Counted from the stretch's first letter, positions 43,642 through 51,996 are shown. The stretch: DNA of 64,000 nucleotides from Arthrobacter sp. MYb214 (GCF_002979865.1 NZ_PCPZ01000006.1:162049-226048), one strand, 5' to 3'. The notes: a model not told the origin generated them from the letters alone. Program-made: numbers and translations.

Positions 43642-44739
43642 GTGACTGATTCGAAGAGCAACTGGACCGCAGCCGGACACGACGTGTCCGACTCGATTGA
43701 GCTGAATCCTGAAACCGCTGCATTAGCTGCGGCCATCAATCTTCCCTCGGGCTTCGCTTTGCTGGCCGAGGACCCGGACTTCGGTCCGGCTATTTCCATC
43801 GGCATGGCAAAGGTGGAGAAGCTGCTGCGCGACGCGCTGGCCAACTCCGACCCCTTGATCGACGCATCCAGCCGCCACCTCGTTGAGGCCGGAGGCAAGC
43901 GAGTGCGTCCCCTGCTGGTGCTGCTGACTTCCCTGCTGGGCGACGGCGTGAATGACGATGTCATCAAGGCCGCTGCCGTAGTGGAACTCACCCACCTGGC
44001 AACCCTGTACCACGATGACGTCATGGACTCTGCTCCAATGCGCCGCGGTGCACCAACAGCTCACGAGGTGTGGGGCAACTCGGTGGCGATTCTCGCCGGC
44101 GACCTGATCTTCGCCCGTGCATCGGTCTTCGGATCCGAGCTGGGCCCAGAAGCAGTCATGTGGCAGTCGCGCACCTTCGAGCGCTTGTGCCTCGGACAGC
44201 TGCATGAATCCATCGGCCCGCGCGAGGGCGACGATGCCATCGAGCACCACATCCAGGTAATCAGCGACAAGACCGCGTCGCTGCTCTCCACCTCCGGAGC
44301 CTTCGGCGCCCGTTTCGGTGGCGCCCCGCAGTACATTGAGGTACTGCGCGAGTATGGCGAAAAAGTTGGCGTTGCCTTCCAGGTCGCCGATGACGTGATC
44401 GACTTGGCATCCACGGAAGCCGACTCGGGCAAGACTCCGGGCACCGATTTGCGTGAAGGCGTGCCGACCTTGCCAATTCTGCTGCTGCGCCAGGCAGCAG
44501 CCGAGGGCGACGCGCAAGCGCAGCAGGCTATCGAGCTGGTTGATGCGGATCTGGCCACCGATGAAGCACTGGCGGCCGCTGTGGAAGCTGTTACCGCGCA
44601 CCAGGCAATCCATGATGCATGGAAGGCCGCACGCCAGTGGGCCGATGACGCGATTTCCGTCTTGGCTCCACTGCCCGAGGGCACCGTGAAGCAGGCGCTG
44701 ATTTCCTTCGCGGATGCGGTTGTTACCCGCGAAGCCTAG
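43642..44739 (+). CDS. Long-chain polyprenyl diphosphate synthase (menaquinone side chain)
   Basis: Trans-prenyltransferase that builds the isoprenoid tail of menaquinone. It has 365 residues from GTG 43642. The first Asp-rich motif is LYHDDVMDSAPMRRG (about 125-140), the second is FQVADDVIDLAST (about 250-262), and GGKRVRPLLVLL lies near the N-terminus. The sequence near the first motif is that of the heptaprenyl/octaprenyl group (HepT/GrcC). The product chain length cannot be read from sequence. It is divergent from menF and followed by a strong terminator. Confidence 0.92.
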   Translation: MTDSKSNWTAAGHDVSDSIELNPETAALAAAINLPSGFALLAEDPDFGPAISIGMAKVEKLLRDALANSDPLIDASSRHLVEAGGKRVRPLLVLLTSLLGDGVNDDVIKAAAVVELTHLATLYHDDVMDSAPMRRGAPTAHEVWGNSVAILAGDLIFARASVFGSELGPEAVMWQSRTFERLCLGQLHESIGPREGDDAIEHHIQVISDKTASLLSTSGAFGARFGGAPQYIEVLREYGEKVGVAFQVADDVIDLASTEADSGKTPGTDLREGVPTLPILLLRQAAAEGDAQAQQAIELVDADLATDEALAAAVEAVTAHQAIHDAWKAARQWADDAISVLAPLPEGTVKQALISFADAVVTREA

Positions 44740-44757
44740 GCAAGCTCGAACAAGCAA

Positions 44758-44798
44758 AACCCCGGAAGACTGCATAGGTCTTCCGGGGTTCTGTTTTG
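44758..44798 (+). terminator. Rho-independent terminator after prenyl synthase gene
   Basis: AACCCCGGAAGAC pairs with GTCTTCCGGGGTT across a short loop, followed by CTGTTTT. It may also serve the convergent small gene. Confidence 0.85.
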
Positions 44799-44822
44799 CC
44801 CACGGCTGCTGCCAGATCCCTG

Positions 44823-44993
44823 CTAGAGCTGGTCGTTGCAGTTCTGCCCGTCGTCGGTTGACGCTTTACTCCCAGGACGATTCTTGCTGGCGGTAAAGAA
44901 CCTGACGGCGAGAATGACCAGGCCAATGGCCACGAGGGCCGGGATGATGTAGAAAATAATCAGTTCGTAGGTATTCGGGACCAGGGGATTCAT
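44823..44993 (-). CDS. Small single-span membrane protein, 56 residues
   Basis: Short ORF with a clear membrane-protein layout. A polar start MNPLVPNTYE precedes a hydrophobic helix at about 11-33 (LIIFYIIPALVAIGLVILAV), then RFF and a charged tail (ASKNRPGSKASTDDGQ, then NCNDQL). Its frame has normal local codon use. The start is ATG 44993; the SD is weak. Its PLDc_N-like look is typical of small actinobacterial membrane proteins. No function is known. It is convergent with the prenyl synthase gene. Confidence 0.6.
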   Translation of the reverse strand: MNPLVPNTYELIIFYIIPALVAIGLVILAVRFFTASKNRPGSKASTDDGQNCNDQL

Positions 44994-45176
44994 GTTTACA
45001 TCTTATGGAGATCCCGACAGATGCAGTACCACCTCAATGATGATATTCCTGTAAACCGGGAGCATGGCTCCAGTGCTAGGCAGAAAATGCCTGAGGTCTC
45101 CCATAAGTGGCAAGCAGGCCCCGGCAACGAATTCTCGTTCCCGGGGCCCGCGCGCGCCAGCGTCATGCCCTCGTGC
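44994..45176. other. 183-bp intergenic region with inverted repeats
   Basis: An imperfect inverted repeat, CTTATGGAGA (45002-45011) against TCTCCCATAAG (45097-45107), encloses 85 bp. A second hairpin (GGCCCCGGCAACGA against TCGTTCCCGGGGCC, 45117-45148, one mismatch) lies just after the HIT gene stop and probably terminates it. No ORF was found. Confidence 0.45.
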
Positions 45177-45689
45177 TTATCGGACGATGTTCTCCGGGAC
45201 CAGCGGCTGCGGATGCTCGGGGGAAAAGAGCGCTCGGCGCAGCTGCTGCGCTTTGCTGGCCCGATCCTGGATCGATACCCGGTGGCGCAGCTGCCGATAG
45301 AGCTCGTCATCGGCGTAGCGCGGGAAAACGTGCTGATGGTAATGCCAAACATGCTGATTGCCCGCAGGCTCATTGTGCTGCCGCGTGCTCGTGCCCTCGG
45401 GATTCCAGGCGAGCTTCATCGCCAGGGCAACGCGCTTGGTCTCCCGCATGATCGCGGCGCCGGTCTGCTCATCCAGATCGTAGAGCGCTTCCAGATGCGC
45501 GGTCGGAATGATCATCACGTGCCCGCCGTAATTACCGAACCCATCACAAGCCATGATTGCTGCCACCAGATCTGTCTGGTAGATCAGATCCGTGGGCGCG
45601 CACAAGTTGTCCTGGCTGAAAGGCTGGTCGTTGACCAGCTCGCAGAAGGGACACTGGTAGTTGGCTGGTTCATGGGAACGGTGGAGCAC
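45177..45689 (-). CDS. HIT family protein
   Basis: Histidine-triad nucleotide hydrolase or transferase, cytosolic, 170 residues. The triad is HVWHYHQHVFPR near residue 115, and a CPFC pair at 13-16 with the downstream GHVMIIPTAHLE fits the HIT fold. The start is GTG 45689, sharing its G with the stop codon of the upstream gene and preceded by GGAGG, so translation is coupled. The substrate is unknown. The triad order His-Tyr-His-Gln-His keeps the catalytic His. Confidence 0.9.
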   Translation of the reverse strand: MLHRSHEPANYQCPFCELVNDQPFSQDNLCAPTDLIYQTDLVAAIMACDGFGNYGGHVMIIPTAHLEALYDLDEQTGAAIMRETKRVALAMKLAWNPEGTSTRQHNEPAGNQHVWHYHQHVFPRYADDELYRQLRHRVSIQDRASKAQQLRRALFSPEHPQPLVPENIVR

Positions 45690-46123
45690 TAGTCCTCCAA
45701 TTCGGCGGCCAGCTCTTCAAACACCCAGGTGTACATGTCCAGGGTGAATTCGCTGAAGGTGCCTTCCTCGCTGGTCCATTTTCCCTTGGCATTGCTGCGG
45801 CGGTAGACGATTGGATCCGGAACATCGAGCTGGGATGCCTTGAAGCCCCACACGAACTTCTCTTCCTCATCTTCCAGGAACAGGAGGTAGCCGTCTTCGA
45901 TTTCCAGTTCTTCAGGGTCGAAGAAGTAGTGGTATGCCTCCATGAAATCCTCATTGTTGCCCAGAGCACGATAGAACTCTTCAAGGACAAATGGAATTGA
46001 AACCTCGGACTGCGCCAGCCCTTCGCGCAATTCTTCGGCGCTCAAGCCATCGGCTTCGTTCCACTGGTCTTCCAAGTACTTGGGAACCAGGGAACAGAAC
46101 TTCTCTAGAAACATGTCTGCCAT
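45689..46123 (-). CDS. SMI1/KNR4 (SUKH)-like protein
   Basis: Acidic cytosolic protein of 144 residues. The arrangement VSIPFVLEEFYRALGNNEDFMEAYHYFFDPEEL, then YLLFLEDEEEKFVWGFK and DPIVYRRS, and TFSEFTLDMYTWVFEEL matches the SUKH fold. That family often acts as contact-dependent toxin immunity protein, but also has housekeeping members. No toxin gene is next to it. It is coupled to the HIT gene by a 1-bp overlap. The assignment is by pattern only. Confidence 0.65.
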   Translation of the reverse strand: MADMFLEKFCSLVPKYLEDQWNEADGLSAEELREGLAQSEVSIPFVLEEFYRALGNNEDFMEAYHYFFDPEELEIEDGYLLFLEDEEEKFVWGFKASQLDVPDPIVYRRSNAKGKWTSEEGTFSEFTLDMYTWVFEELAAELED

Positions 46124-46141
46124 GTCTTTATCCTATCGAGA

Positions 46142-47545
46142 TTAGCCCAGCTCAAGGGCACTCAACGCGATCCAGAGCTGGACTCGGTCGCTAGTCACAT
46201 TAGGGTCGTAGCCAGAAAGATCGGAAATCTGCTGGATCCGGTAGCGCACCGTATTGCGGTGCAGGCCCAAGGACTCGGCCACTGCCCCCACCGAGCCATC
46301 GCGGTTGAGGTATTCACGCAAGGTCAGCAATAGGTCAGAATCGTGGGAGGCGTCGAATTCCTGCAACGGGCCCAGGGCTTCGATGGCCAAATCCTGCAGC
46401 GGAACATCGTGGGCGGCGAGCAAGAGCGAGGTGAGAGAAAGCTTGGTGGGTTCGTTGACCCGCTCTCCGTGGCGCAGGGACTCCAGGGCCTCGAAGTAGC
46501 TCCAGCGGATGCCGGTGGTATTCGAGTAGCGCCCGCCGTAGCCCACCCGAGCCGGAAGGCCGGCCGCGAGCAGATACTCATCGAGGTGCTTGATGGACAG
46601 CTGCAGCTTGCTGTGCGCGACAATGATCGCCAAGCGGCCATCTATGATGGCTGAGACCTGCGAGGACAGATCTGCGGGCAGTGGCAGAGTTTGCAAACGC
46701 TCGACCTGTGATGGAGCCTGCACCAGGATGACCGAGTGCTCACGCTGGGTATTCAAGCCAAGTGCCCCAAGGCGGCCAGCGGCATCGGCGCCAACCAGGG
46801 CGCCAGTGGCGAGGTCCTCGAGCACCTGGCCGTTGGCATGGCGCTGCGAGGCGCGCAGGCGGGATTTATTGGCCAGTTCCAGCCCGATCAGCGACTGCGC
46901 GTAATCGACTACTGGATGGTGGACATAGGGTTCTGCAATATGCAGGGTGCACTTATCACGCAGGCCCGTGGCCACTGGGCGCTCATTCCAGGAACGTGCA
47001 GGGTCATAGTCCCCGCTGATCACTTCGCCGTGCAGGGTCAGCGCTACCTGGGTGCCGAGCATTCGCTCGAGTTCCTCGAGCATGCTGTCCAGATCCGAGG
47101 AAAGCAGCGTCTGGGCCAGCATCTGGTGGGATTTCAACAGACTTTCAACACGCTTGAGATGGTCGGAATTCAGTGCTTCGGCGATCAGCCGGGTAATTGC
47201 GGCAAAGGGTATCTGATAGGGCACCTCGAAGACAGGAAGCCCTACTTCGCGGGCGGCTTCAACCGTCGCTTGCGGTACTGAAGCGTGTTCCAGGCCTGTG
47301 CCGAAACCCAGAGCTACGGCATCGTTGGCCGCAAGGACCTTGACGAACTGCCGCTGTGCGGCCTTGGTCTTCTGGCGCACGCCGGTGGTCAACACAATTT
47401 CTCGCCCGGTGAGGAACTGCGACGGGTCAAGCAGCTCGGTCACCGCACCCCAGGTGATGACCATGCCATCGCGATGAGTGTGTTCAGTCAGCGGTCGAAG
47501 GTCGAGCTCGTCATGTTCCAGAAGACCGCGTAAACTAATTGCCAT
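46142..47545 (-). CDS. PucR-family transcriptional regulator
   Basis: Regulator of nitrogen-compound catabolism, 467 residues. The N-terminal PucR domain is at about 5-125 (VTELLDPSQFLTGREIVLTTG, AIGFG-like VALGFGTG). The middle is GGDEF-like, and the C-terminal HTH_30 is at about 400-460 (LLLTLREYLNRDGSVGAVAESLGLHRNTVRYRIQQISDLSGYDP). It is divergent from the NSS symporter and close to gabT, so it probably controls GABA or amino acid uptake and use. A CCAT-TCTAG-ATGG palindrome at 47551-47563 just upstream may be its operator. Confidence 0.9.
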   Translation of the reverse strand: MAISLRGLLEHDELDLRPLTEHTHRDGMVITWGAVTELLDPSQFLTGREIVLTTGVRQKTKAAQRQFVKVLAANDAVALGFGTGLEHASVPQATVEAAREVGLPVFEVPYQIPFAAITRLIAEALNSDHLKRVESLLKSHQMLAQTLLSSDLDSMLEELERMLGTQVALTLHGEVISGDYDPARSWNERPVATGLRDKCTLHIAEPYVHHPVVDYAQSLIGLELANKSRLRASQRHANGQVLEDLATGALVGADAAGRLGALGLNTQREHSVILVQAPSQVERLQTLPLPADLSSQVSAIIDGRLAIIVAHSKLQLSIKHLDEYLLAAGLPARVGYGGRYSNTTGIRWSYFEALESLRHGERVNEPTKLSLTSLLLAAHDVPLQDLAIEALGPLQEFDASHDSDLLLTLREYLNRDGSVGAVAESLGLHRNTVRYRIQQISDLSGYDPNVTSDRVQLWIALSALELG

Positions 47546-47659
47546 ATAGCCATTCTAGATGGATCGCGAAAAGTTCCCGATTCAGCAAATTGCTCAAAAT
47601 ATGGACACGCGACCTCGAAAAATGACCACAATGTGAAAATTTTGCAGTAGCTTAGACAC
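47546..47659. promoter_or_regulatory. Divergent promoter PucR regulator / NSS symporter
   Basis: The region holds the palindrome CCATTCTAGATGG (47551-47563). TAGCTT at 47648-47653 is a possible -10 placed so that transcription would begin at about the ATG of the symporter (47660). That gene has no SD, so a leaderless mRNA is plausible. The -35 is poor. Confidence 0.4.
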
Positions 47660-49267
47660 ATGAGCACTCCATCTTCATCACAGGGCGCTCCACTCGCAAC
47701 CGAGAAGCGTGAGACTTTCAGCTCCCGAAAGTTGTTCATCCTTTCAGCGATTGGTTCGGCCGTTGGTCTGGGAAACATCTGGCGTTTCCCTTACGTCGCC
47801 TACGAAAACGGCGGCGGCGCATTCTTGATCCCATACCTGGTCGCAATTCTCTGCGCCGGTATTCCGTTGCTGTTCCTCGACTACTCCATCGGCCACCGCT
47901 ACCGCGGCTCTGCTCCGCTGGCGTACCGCCGGGCCAACCGCAAGGCCGAGGTCCTGGGCTGGTGGCAGGTACTGATCTGCTTCATCATCGCCATCTACTA
48001 CGCGGCCATCATTGCGTGGGCGGCCATGTACTGCTGGTTCTCCATCACCAAGGCTTGGGACAAGAACGCCGACGGCGCCGCCGGGTTCTTCATGAACGAC
48101 TTCCTCAAGGTCTCGGAAAACGTCAACGTCGGCTTCGACTTCGTCGGCAACATCTTCATCCCGATGTTCTTCGTTTGGCTGGTGACCATCGTGATCATGG
48201 TCGCCGGTGTGAACAAGGGTATTTCCCGGGCAAACGCCGTCTTCATGCCGCTGCTTATCGTCATGTTCCTGATTCTGGTAGTCCAGTCGGTCTTCCTGCC
48301 GGGAGCTATCGATGGCCTGAACGCATTCTTCACCCCTGACTTCGCGGCACTGTCAAACCCTGCGGTGTGGGCTGCGGCCTTCGGGCACATCTTCTTCTCG
48401 CTGTCCGTGGCTTTCGGCATCATGGTGACGTACTCGTCGTACATGAAGCGCAAGAGCGATCTGACCGGTTCGGGCTACGTTGTTGCCTTTGCCAACTCAA
48501 GCTTCGAACTGCTTGCAGGTATCGGCGTGTTCGCGGCGCTTGGCTTCATGGCCTACAACGCCGGCAGCTCTGTGGACGAAGTTGCCACCTCCGGCATCGG
48601 CCTGGCCTTCATTGCCTTCCCGACCATCGTTTCCGAGGCGCCCCTGGGCGCGCTAATCGGTGTGCTGTTCTTCGGTTCGCTGGTCTTCGCTGGCCTGACA
48701 TCGCTGATTTCCATCCTTGAAGTTATCGTGGCAGCTTTCCAGGACAAGCTGGGCTGGAAGCGTGTTCCGGCGACCCTGGTCGTGGGAATTCCTGTGGCCC
48801 TGGTTTCGCTGGTGCTGTTCCCGACCACCACGGGCCTGTATCTGCTGGACACCATGGACGCTTTCGTGAACCAATTCGGCATCCTGGCCTGTGCTTTGGT
48901 CATGGTGATCGTCTTCGGTGCAGGCCTGGGCATGCTGCCTAAGCTGGCCAAGCACCTGAACCGCCACAGTTCCATCAAGCTGGGTACCGGTTGGAAGGTC
49001 CTGGTTGGCGGCATCGGCCCAGCAGCTTTGGGCTACATGCTGATCAATGAAATCCAGAGCAAGATGGCTGAGTCCTACAGCGGTTACCCGGTTTGGTTCA
49101 ACGGTGTCTTCGGTTGGGGCATGGCTGGAGCGCTGATTGTTGGCGCAGTCCTGCTGTCGCTGGTTCCATGGAGCAAGAACTCGAAGATCGATGATCCCGA
49201 ATTCGACCAGCATCGTGCGAATGTCGAGGCGGAAGAAGTTCCTGAAGCTTCCGGAAAGGAATACTAG
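47660..49267 (+). CDS. Neurotransmitter:sodium symporter (NSS) family transporter
   Basis: Sodium-coupled amino acid symporter, 535 residues and about 12 helices (LeuT fold). NSS signatures are AIGSAVGLGNIWRFPYVAYENGGGAFLIPYL in helix 1 and GIPLLFLDYSIGHRYRGSAPLAYRR in helix 2, with sodium-site residues in TM8 (FAGLTSLISILEV). It overlaps in function with the next gene, a MetS-like small subunit, as in corynebacterial MetPS methionine/alanine uptake. With gabT downstream, GABA or alanine is also possible. No SD precedes the ATG. Confidence 0.9.
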   Translation: MSTPSSSQGAPLATEKRETFSSRKLFILSAIGSAVGLGNIWRFPYVAYENGGGAFLIPYLVAILCAGIPLLFLDYSIGHRYRGSAPLAYRRANRKAEVLGWWQVLICFIIAIYYAAIIAWAAMYCWFSITKAWDKNADGAAGFFMNDFLKVSENVNVGFDFVGNIFIPMFFVWLVTIVIMVAGVNKGISRANAVFMPLLIVMFLILVVQSVFLPGAIDGLNAFFTPDFAALSNPAVWAAAFGHIFFSLSVAFGIMVTYSSYMKRKSDLTGSGYVVAFANSSFELLAGIGVFAALGFMAYNAGSSVDEVATSGIGLAFIAFPTIVSEAPLGALIGVLFFGSLVFAGLTSLISILEVIVAAFQDKLGWKRVPATLVVGIPVALVSLVLFPTTTGLYLLDTMDAFVNQFGILACALVMVIVFGAGLGMLPKLAKHLNRHSSIKLGTGWKVLVGGIGPAALGYMLINEIQSKMAESYSGYPVWFNGVFGWGMAGALIVGAVLLSLVPWSKNSKIDDPEFDQHRANVEAEEVPEASGKEY

Positions 49268-49269
49268 CC

Positions 49270-49413
49270 ATGAGCGCTATCGCGATTGTCTTCATGATTA
49301 TTTCCATGCTCACCATCTGGGGCGGCCTGGCGATCTCGTTGATCAGCCTGAACCGCCACCCTGAAAAGCACGACGACGATGTGATCGAGCCAGCTGGCTC
49401 GGCAGGCAACTAG
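49270..49413 (+). CDS. MetS-like small subunit of NSS transporter
   Basis: 47-residue single-span protein starting two bases after the symporter stop. MSAIAIVFMIISMLTIWGG begins with a membrane helix running to about residue 28 (AISLISL), then NRHPEKHDDDVIEPAGSAGN. This is the pattern of the methionine/alanine importer small subunit, which is needed for activity of the large NSS subunit in corynebacteria. The tight spacing and conserved IWGG...L..N region support it. Confidence 0.85.
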   Translation: MSAIAIVFMIISMLTIWGGLAISLISLNRHPEKHDDDVIEPAGSAGN

Positions 49414-49437
49414 AACCTGCAAGCAGCATCTGGATCG

Positions 49438-49483
49438 AAGGCCTCTTCGTTTCAAGCCCCGGCTTGGAATGAAGAGGCCTTTT
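49438..49483 (+). terminator. Rho-independent terminator after NSS-MetS operon
   Basis: AAGGCCTCTTC pairs with GAAGAGGCCTT around an inner CAAGC/GCTTG stem, followed by TTTT. Confidence 0.8.
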
Positions 49484-49619
49484 CCTGTGCAGATGCACTA
49501 TGCGACACGAAATGTGTTGTGCCGATCCGCGTAGTGGCCGGGCAGCCGGGAGAATACTCTCTAGTTATAGAGACAACAGGGCCAGTGAGCTCACGAATAA
49601 GTTATGGAAGGACAATCAC

Positions 49620-50963
49620 ATGGACGTTACCTACCGCATTGACCAGAAGCGCAAGATCAATGGTCCGTTCCCCGGCCCGAAGTCGCAGGAACTGACCGCA
49701 CGTCGAGCCAAAGCAGTTGCTGCCGGCGTAGCTTCCAGCCTGCCGGTGTACGCGGCAGAGGTTGATGGCGGCATCATTGTCGATGTCGATGGCAACCAGC
49801 TGATTGACCTGGGCTCCGGCATCGCCGTAACGACCATTGGCGCCTCGAATCAGGCAGTAGCCAAAGCCGTCGCCGAACAGGCCGCGCGCTTCACCCACAC
49901 CTGCTTCATGGTCGCTCCGTACGAGAACTACATCGAGCTAGCCGAGAAGCTGGCTGCCATCACTCCGGGCAACTTCGAGAAGCGTGCAGTCTTCTTCAAC
50001 TCCGGTGCCGAAGCGGTAGAGAACGCCATCAAGGTAGCCCGCATTGCCACCGGCCGCCAGGCAGTAGTCGCCTTCGACCACGCCTACCATGGCCGCACCA
50101 ACCTCACCATGGGCTTGACCGCCAAGGCCGCCCCATACAAGCGCGGCTTCGGCCCACTGGCACCGGAGATCTACCGCATGCCAATGAGCTACCCATACCG
50201 CGAAGAGAACCCGAACATCTCCGGCAAGGAAGCAGCCGAGCGCGCGATCCTGGCCATGGAAAAGCAGATCGGCGGCGACCAGATCGCTGCGATCATCATC
50301 GAGCCGATCCAGGGCGAGGGCGGCTTCATCGTTCCGGCCACCGGCTTCCTGCCGCGCATCGCCGAATGGGCCAAGGAAAACGGCATTGTCTTCGTTGCCG
50401 ACGAAGTCCAGGCAGGCTTCGCACGCTCCGGTGCCTGGTTCGCCTCGGACATCGAAGGCATTGAGCCTGACATCATCACCCTGGCCAAGGGCATCGCCGG
50501 CGGCATGCCGCTGTCTGGCATTATCGGCCGTGCCGAACTGCTGGATTCGGTGCACGGTGGCGGCCTGGGCGGCACCTACGGCGGCAACCCGGTTGCTGTG
50601 GCCGCGGCTCTGGAATCCATCAAGTTCATGGAAGAGCAGGACTTGGCGGGCCGCGCCCGCGAGATCGAAGAGAAGTTCTTCACCCGCTTCGGTGCGCTGC
50701 AGAAGGACATCAAGGAACTGGGCGACATCCGTGGCCGTGGCGGCATGGTCGCAATGGAATTCGTCAAGGCTGGTGGCAAGGAGCCGGACGCCGAGCTGAC
50801 CAAGGCCATCGCAGCCGAATGCCTGGCCCAGGGCGTCTTGATCCTCACCTGCGGCACCTACGGCAACGTGGTTCGCCTCTTGCCTCCGCTGGTGATCGGC
50901 GACGAGCTGCTCGAAGATGCATTCAACGTATTGGAAGATGCGATCCGCAAGGCTGTCGCCTAA
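49620..50963 (+). CDS. gabT: 4-aminobutyrate aminotransferase GabT
   Basis: PLP enzyme transferring the amino group of GABA to 2-oxoglutarate, giving succinate semialdehyde. It has 447 residues from ATG 49620 after GGAAGGA. Motifs are FFNSGAEAVENAIKVAR, DHAYHGRTNLTMGLT, IIEPIQGEGGFIVP, VFVADEVQAGFARSG and the PLP Lys290 in LAKGIAGGMPLSG. Monocistronic between terminators; no succinate semialdehyde dehydrogenase gene is adjacent. The PucR regulator and NSS transporter upstream suggest one functional locus. Confidence 0.94.
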   Translation: MDVTYRIDQKRKINGPFPGPKSQELTARRAKAVAAGVASSLPVYAAEVDGGIIVDVDGNQLIDLGSGIAVTTIGASNQAVAKAVAEQAARFTHTCFMVAPYENYIELAEKLAAITPGNFEKRAVFFNSGAEAVENAIKVARIATGRQAVVAFDHAYHGRTNLTMGLTAKAAPYKRGFGPLAPEIYRMPMSYPYREENPNISGKEAAERAILAMEKQIGGDQIAAIIIEPIQGEGGFIVPATGFLPRIAEWAKENGIVFVADEVQAGFARSGAWFASDIEGIEPDIITLAKGIAGGMPLSGIIGRAELLDSVHGGGLGGTYGGNPVAVAAALESIKFMEEQDLAGRAREIEEKFFTRFGALQKDIKELGDIRGRGGMVAMEFVKAGGKEPDAELTKAIAAECLAQGVLILTCGTYGNVVRLLPPLVIGDELLEDAFNVLEDAIRKAVA

Positions 50964-50985
50964 GTAGCTCAAAACTGCTCCTAAA

Positions 50986-51031
50986 CGGCGAATGCCTCGA
51001 ACCTCCCACGGGAGATTCGAGGCATTCGCCG
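50986..51031. terminator. Bidirectional terminator gabT / rarD
   Basis: A perfect 16-bp stem (CGGCGAATGCCTCGAA and its complement) with a 14-nt loop between convergent genes. Confidence 0.75.
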
Positions 51032-51057
51032 TATCGGCGGTGAGTGCAACCGGGCGT

Positions 51058-51996
51058 TCAGACCAACTTTTTCGGTTCCGGCATGGAGCCAATGCGTGGA
51101 GTTCGCATCATGTCCACGAGCACGAAGAGCACCGCAACCCATACCAAGGCGAAACCAACCCAGCGTTCGAATGGCATGTGCTCGCCAAAGACCAGCAGGC
51201 CTAGGATGAACTGCAAGAGCGGGGCGAGGAATTGCAATGAGCCCAAGGTGCTCAAAGGCAGGCGGCGAGCCGCGCCCCCGAAGAGCAAGAGCGGAACGGC
51301 GGTGATGATGCCGCTCGCTGCCAAAAGCGAGAGGCCAGGAACATCAGCCGAGAACAGCGCAGACTTCCCGTCAACGGCCAGCCAAACCAGATAGCCGATG
51401 GCCAACGGGGTCAGCCAGACGGTTTCAATGGTCAAGGACCCCAGCGCAGTTCCGCTTTGGCCCACTTTGTTCTTCACCAGGCCATAGAAGCCAAAGGAGA
51501 AAGCCAAGCCGAGGGAAATCCAAGGGACCTGTCCCAAGCCGATCGTCAAGACAAGTACAGCAACGGTGGCTATGGCAACAGCGATCCATTGCAGCCGACG
51601 CAATTTTTCTTTCAGGACGACGACACCCAGAAGGATTGCCACAATTGGGTTGATGAAGTAGCCCAGCGAGGCTTCCAGCACATGTCCGGTCAAGACCGCC
51701 AGTGCATAGAGAGTCCAGTTAGCTGCAATCAGAACACTAGCCAGTCCCAACTGCCAGATGGTCTTGGAATCCTTGAACATCGCAAGGAACTGCTTGACCT
51801 GGCGCGTGAACGCCAGCAGCAGCAGGCAGAAAACCAGCGAGAAGATCACGCGAACGCCAACGAATTCGAAGGCCGAGATGTCAGGCAGCAATAGGAAGTA
51901 AGCCGGGAGCATGCCCCAAATCAGGTACGCGGCGGTGCCTTGGATCAGTCCGTAGCTATGTTCTGAACGGATCGGTTTAGCGGTACTTACGGACAT
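51058..51996 (-). CDS. rarD: EamA family transporter RarD
   Basis: Drug/metabolite-type exporter, 312 residues, ten helices in two EamA repeats. RarD landmarks are the N-terminal GTAAYLIWGMLPAYFLLL, RVIFSLVFCLLLL, LGYFINPIVAILLGVVVLKEKLRRLQWIAV and LQFLAPLLQFILGLLVFGEHM. The substrate is unknown. It is convergent with gabT and divergent from htpX. Confidence 0.88.
   Translation of the reverse strand: MSVSTAKPIRSEHSYGLIQGTAAYLIWGMLPAYFLLLPDISAFEFVGVRVIFSLVFCLLLLAFTRQVKQFLAMFKDSKTIWQLGLASVLIAANWTLYALAVLTGHVLEASLGYFINPIVAILLGVVVLKEKLRRLQWIAVAIATVAVLVLTIGLGQVPWISLGLAFSFGFYGLVKNKVGQSGTALGSLTIETVWLTPLAIGYLVWLAVDGKSALFSADVPGLSLLAASGIITAVPLLLFGGAARRLPLSTLGSLQFLAPLLQFILGLLVFGEHMPFERWVGFALVWVAVLFVLVDMMRTPRIGSMPEPKKLV

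Noticed and set aside
43465..43680. Short reverse ORF between menF and the prenyl synthase gene as a menG remnant
   Set aside because: The translation shows no methyltransferase motif, so there is no evidence for a menG pseudogene.
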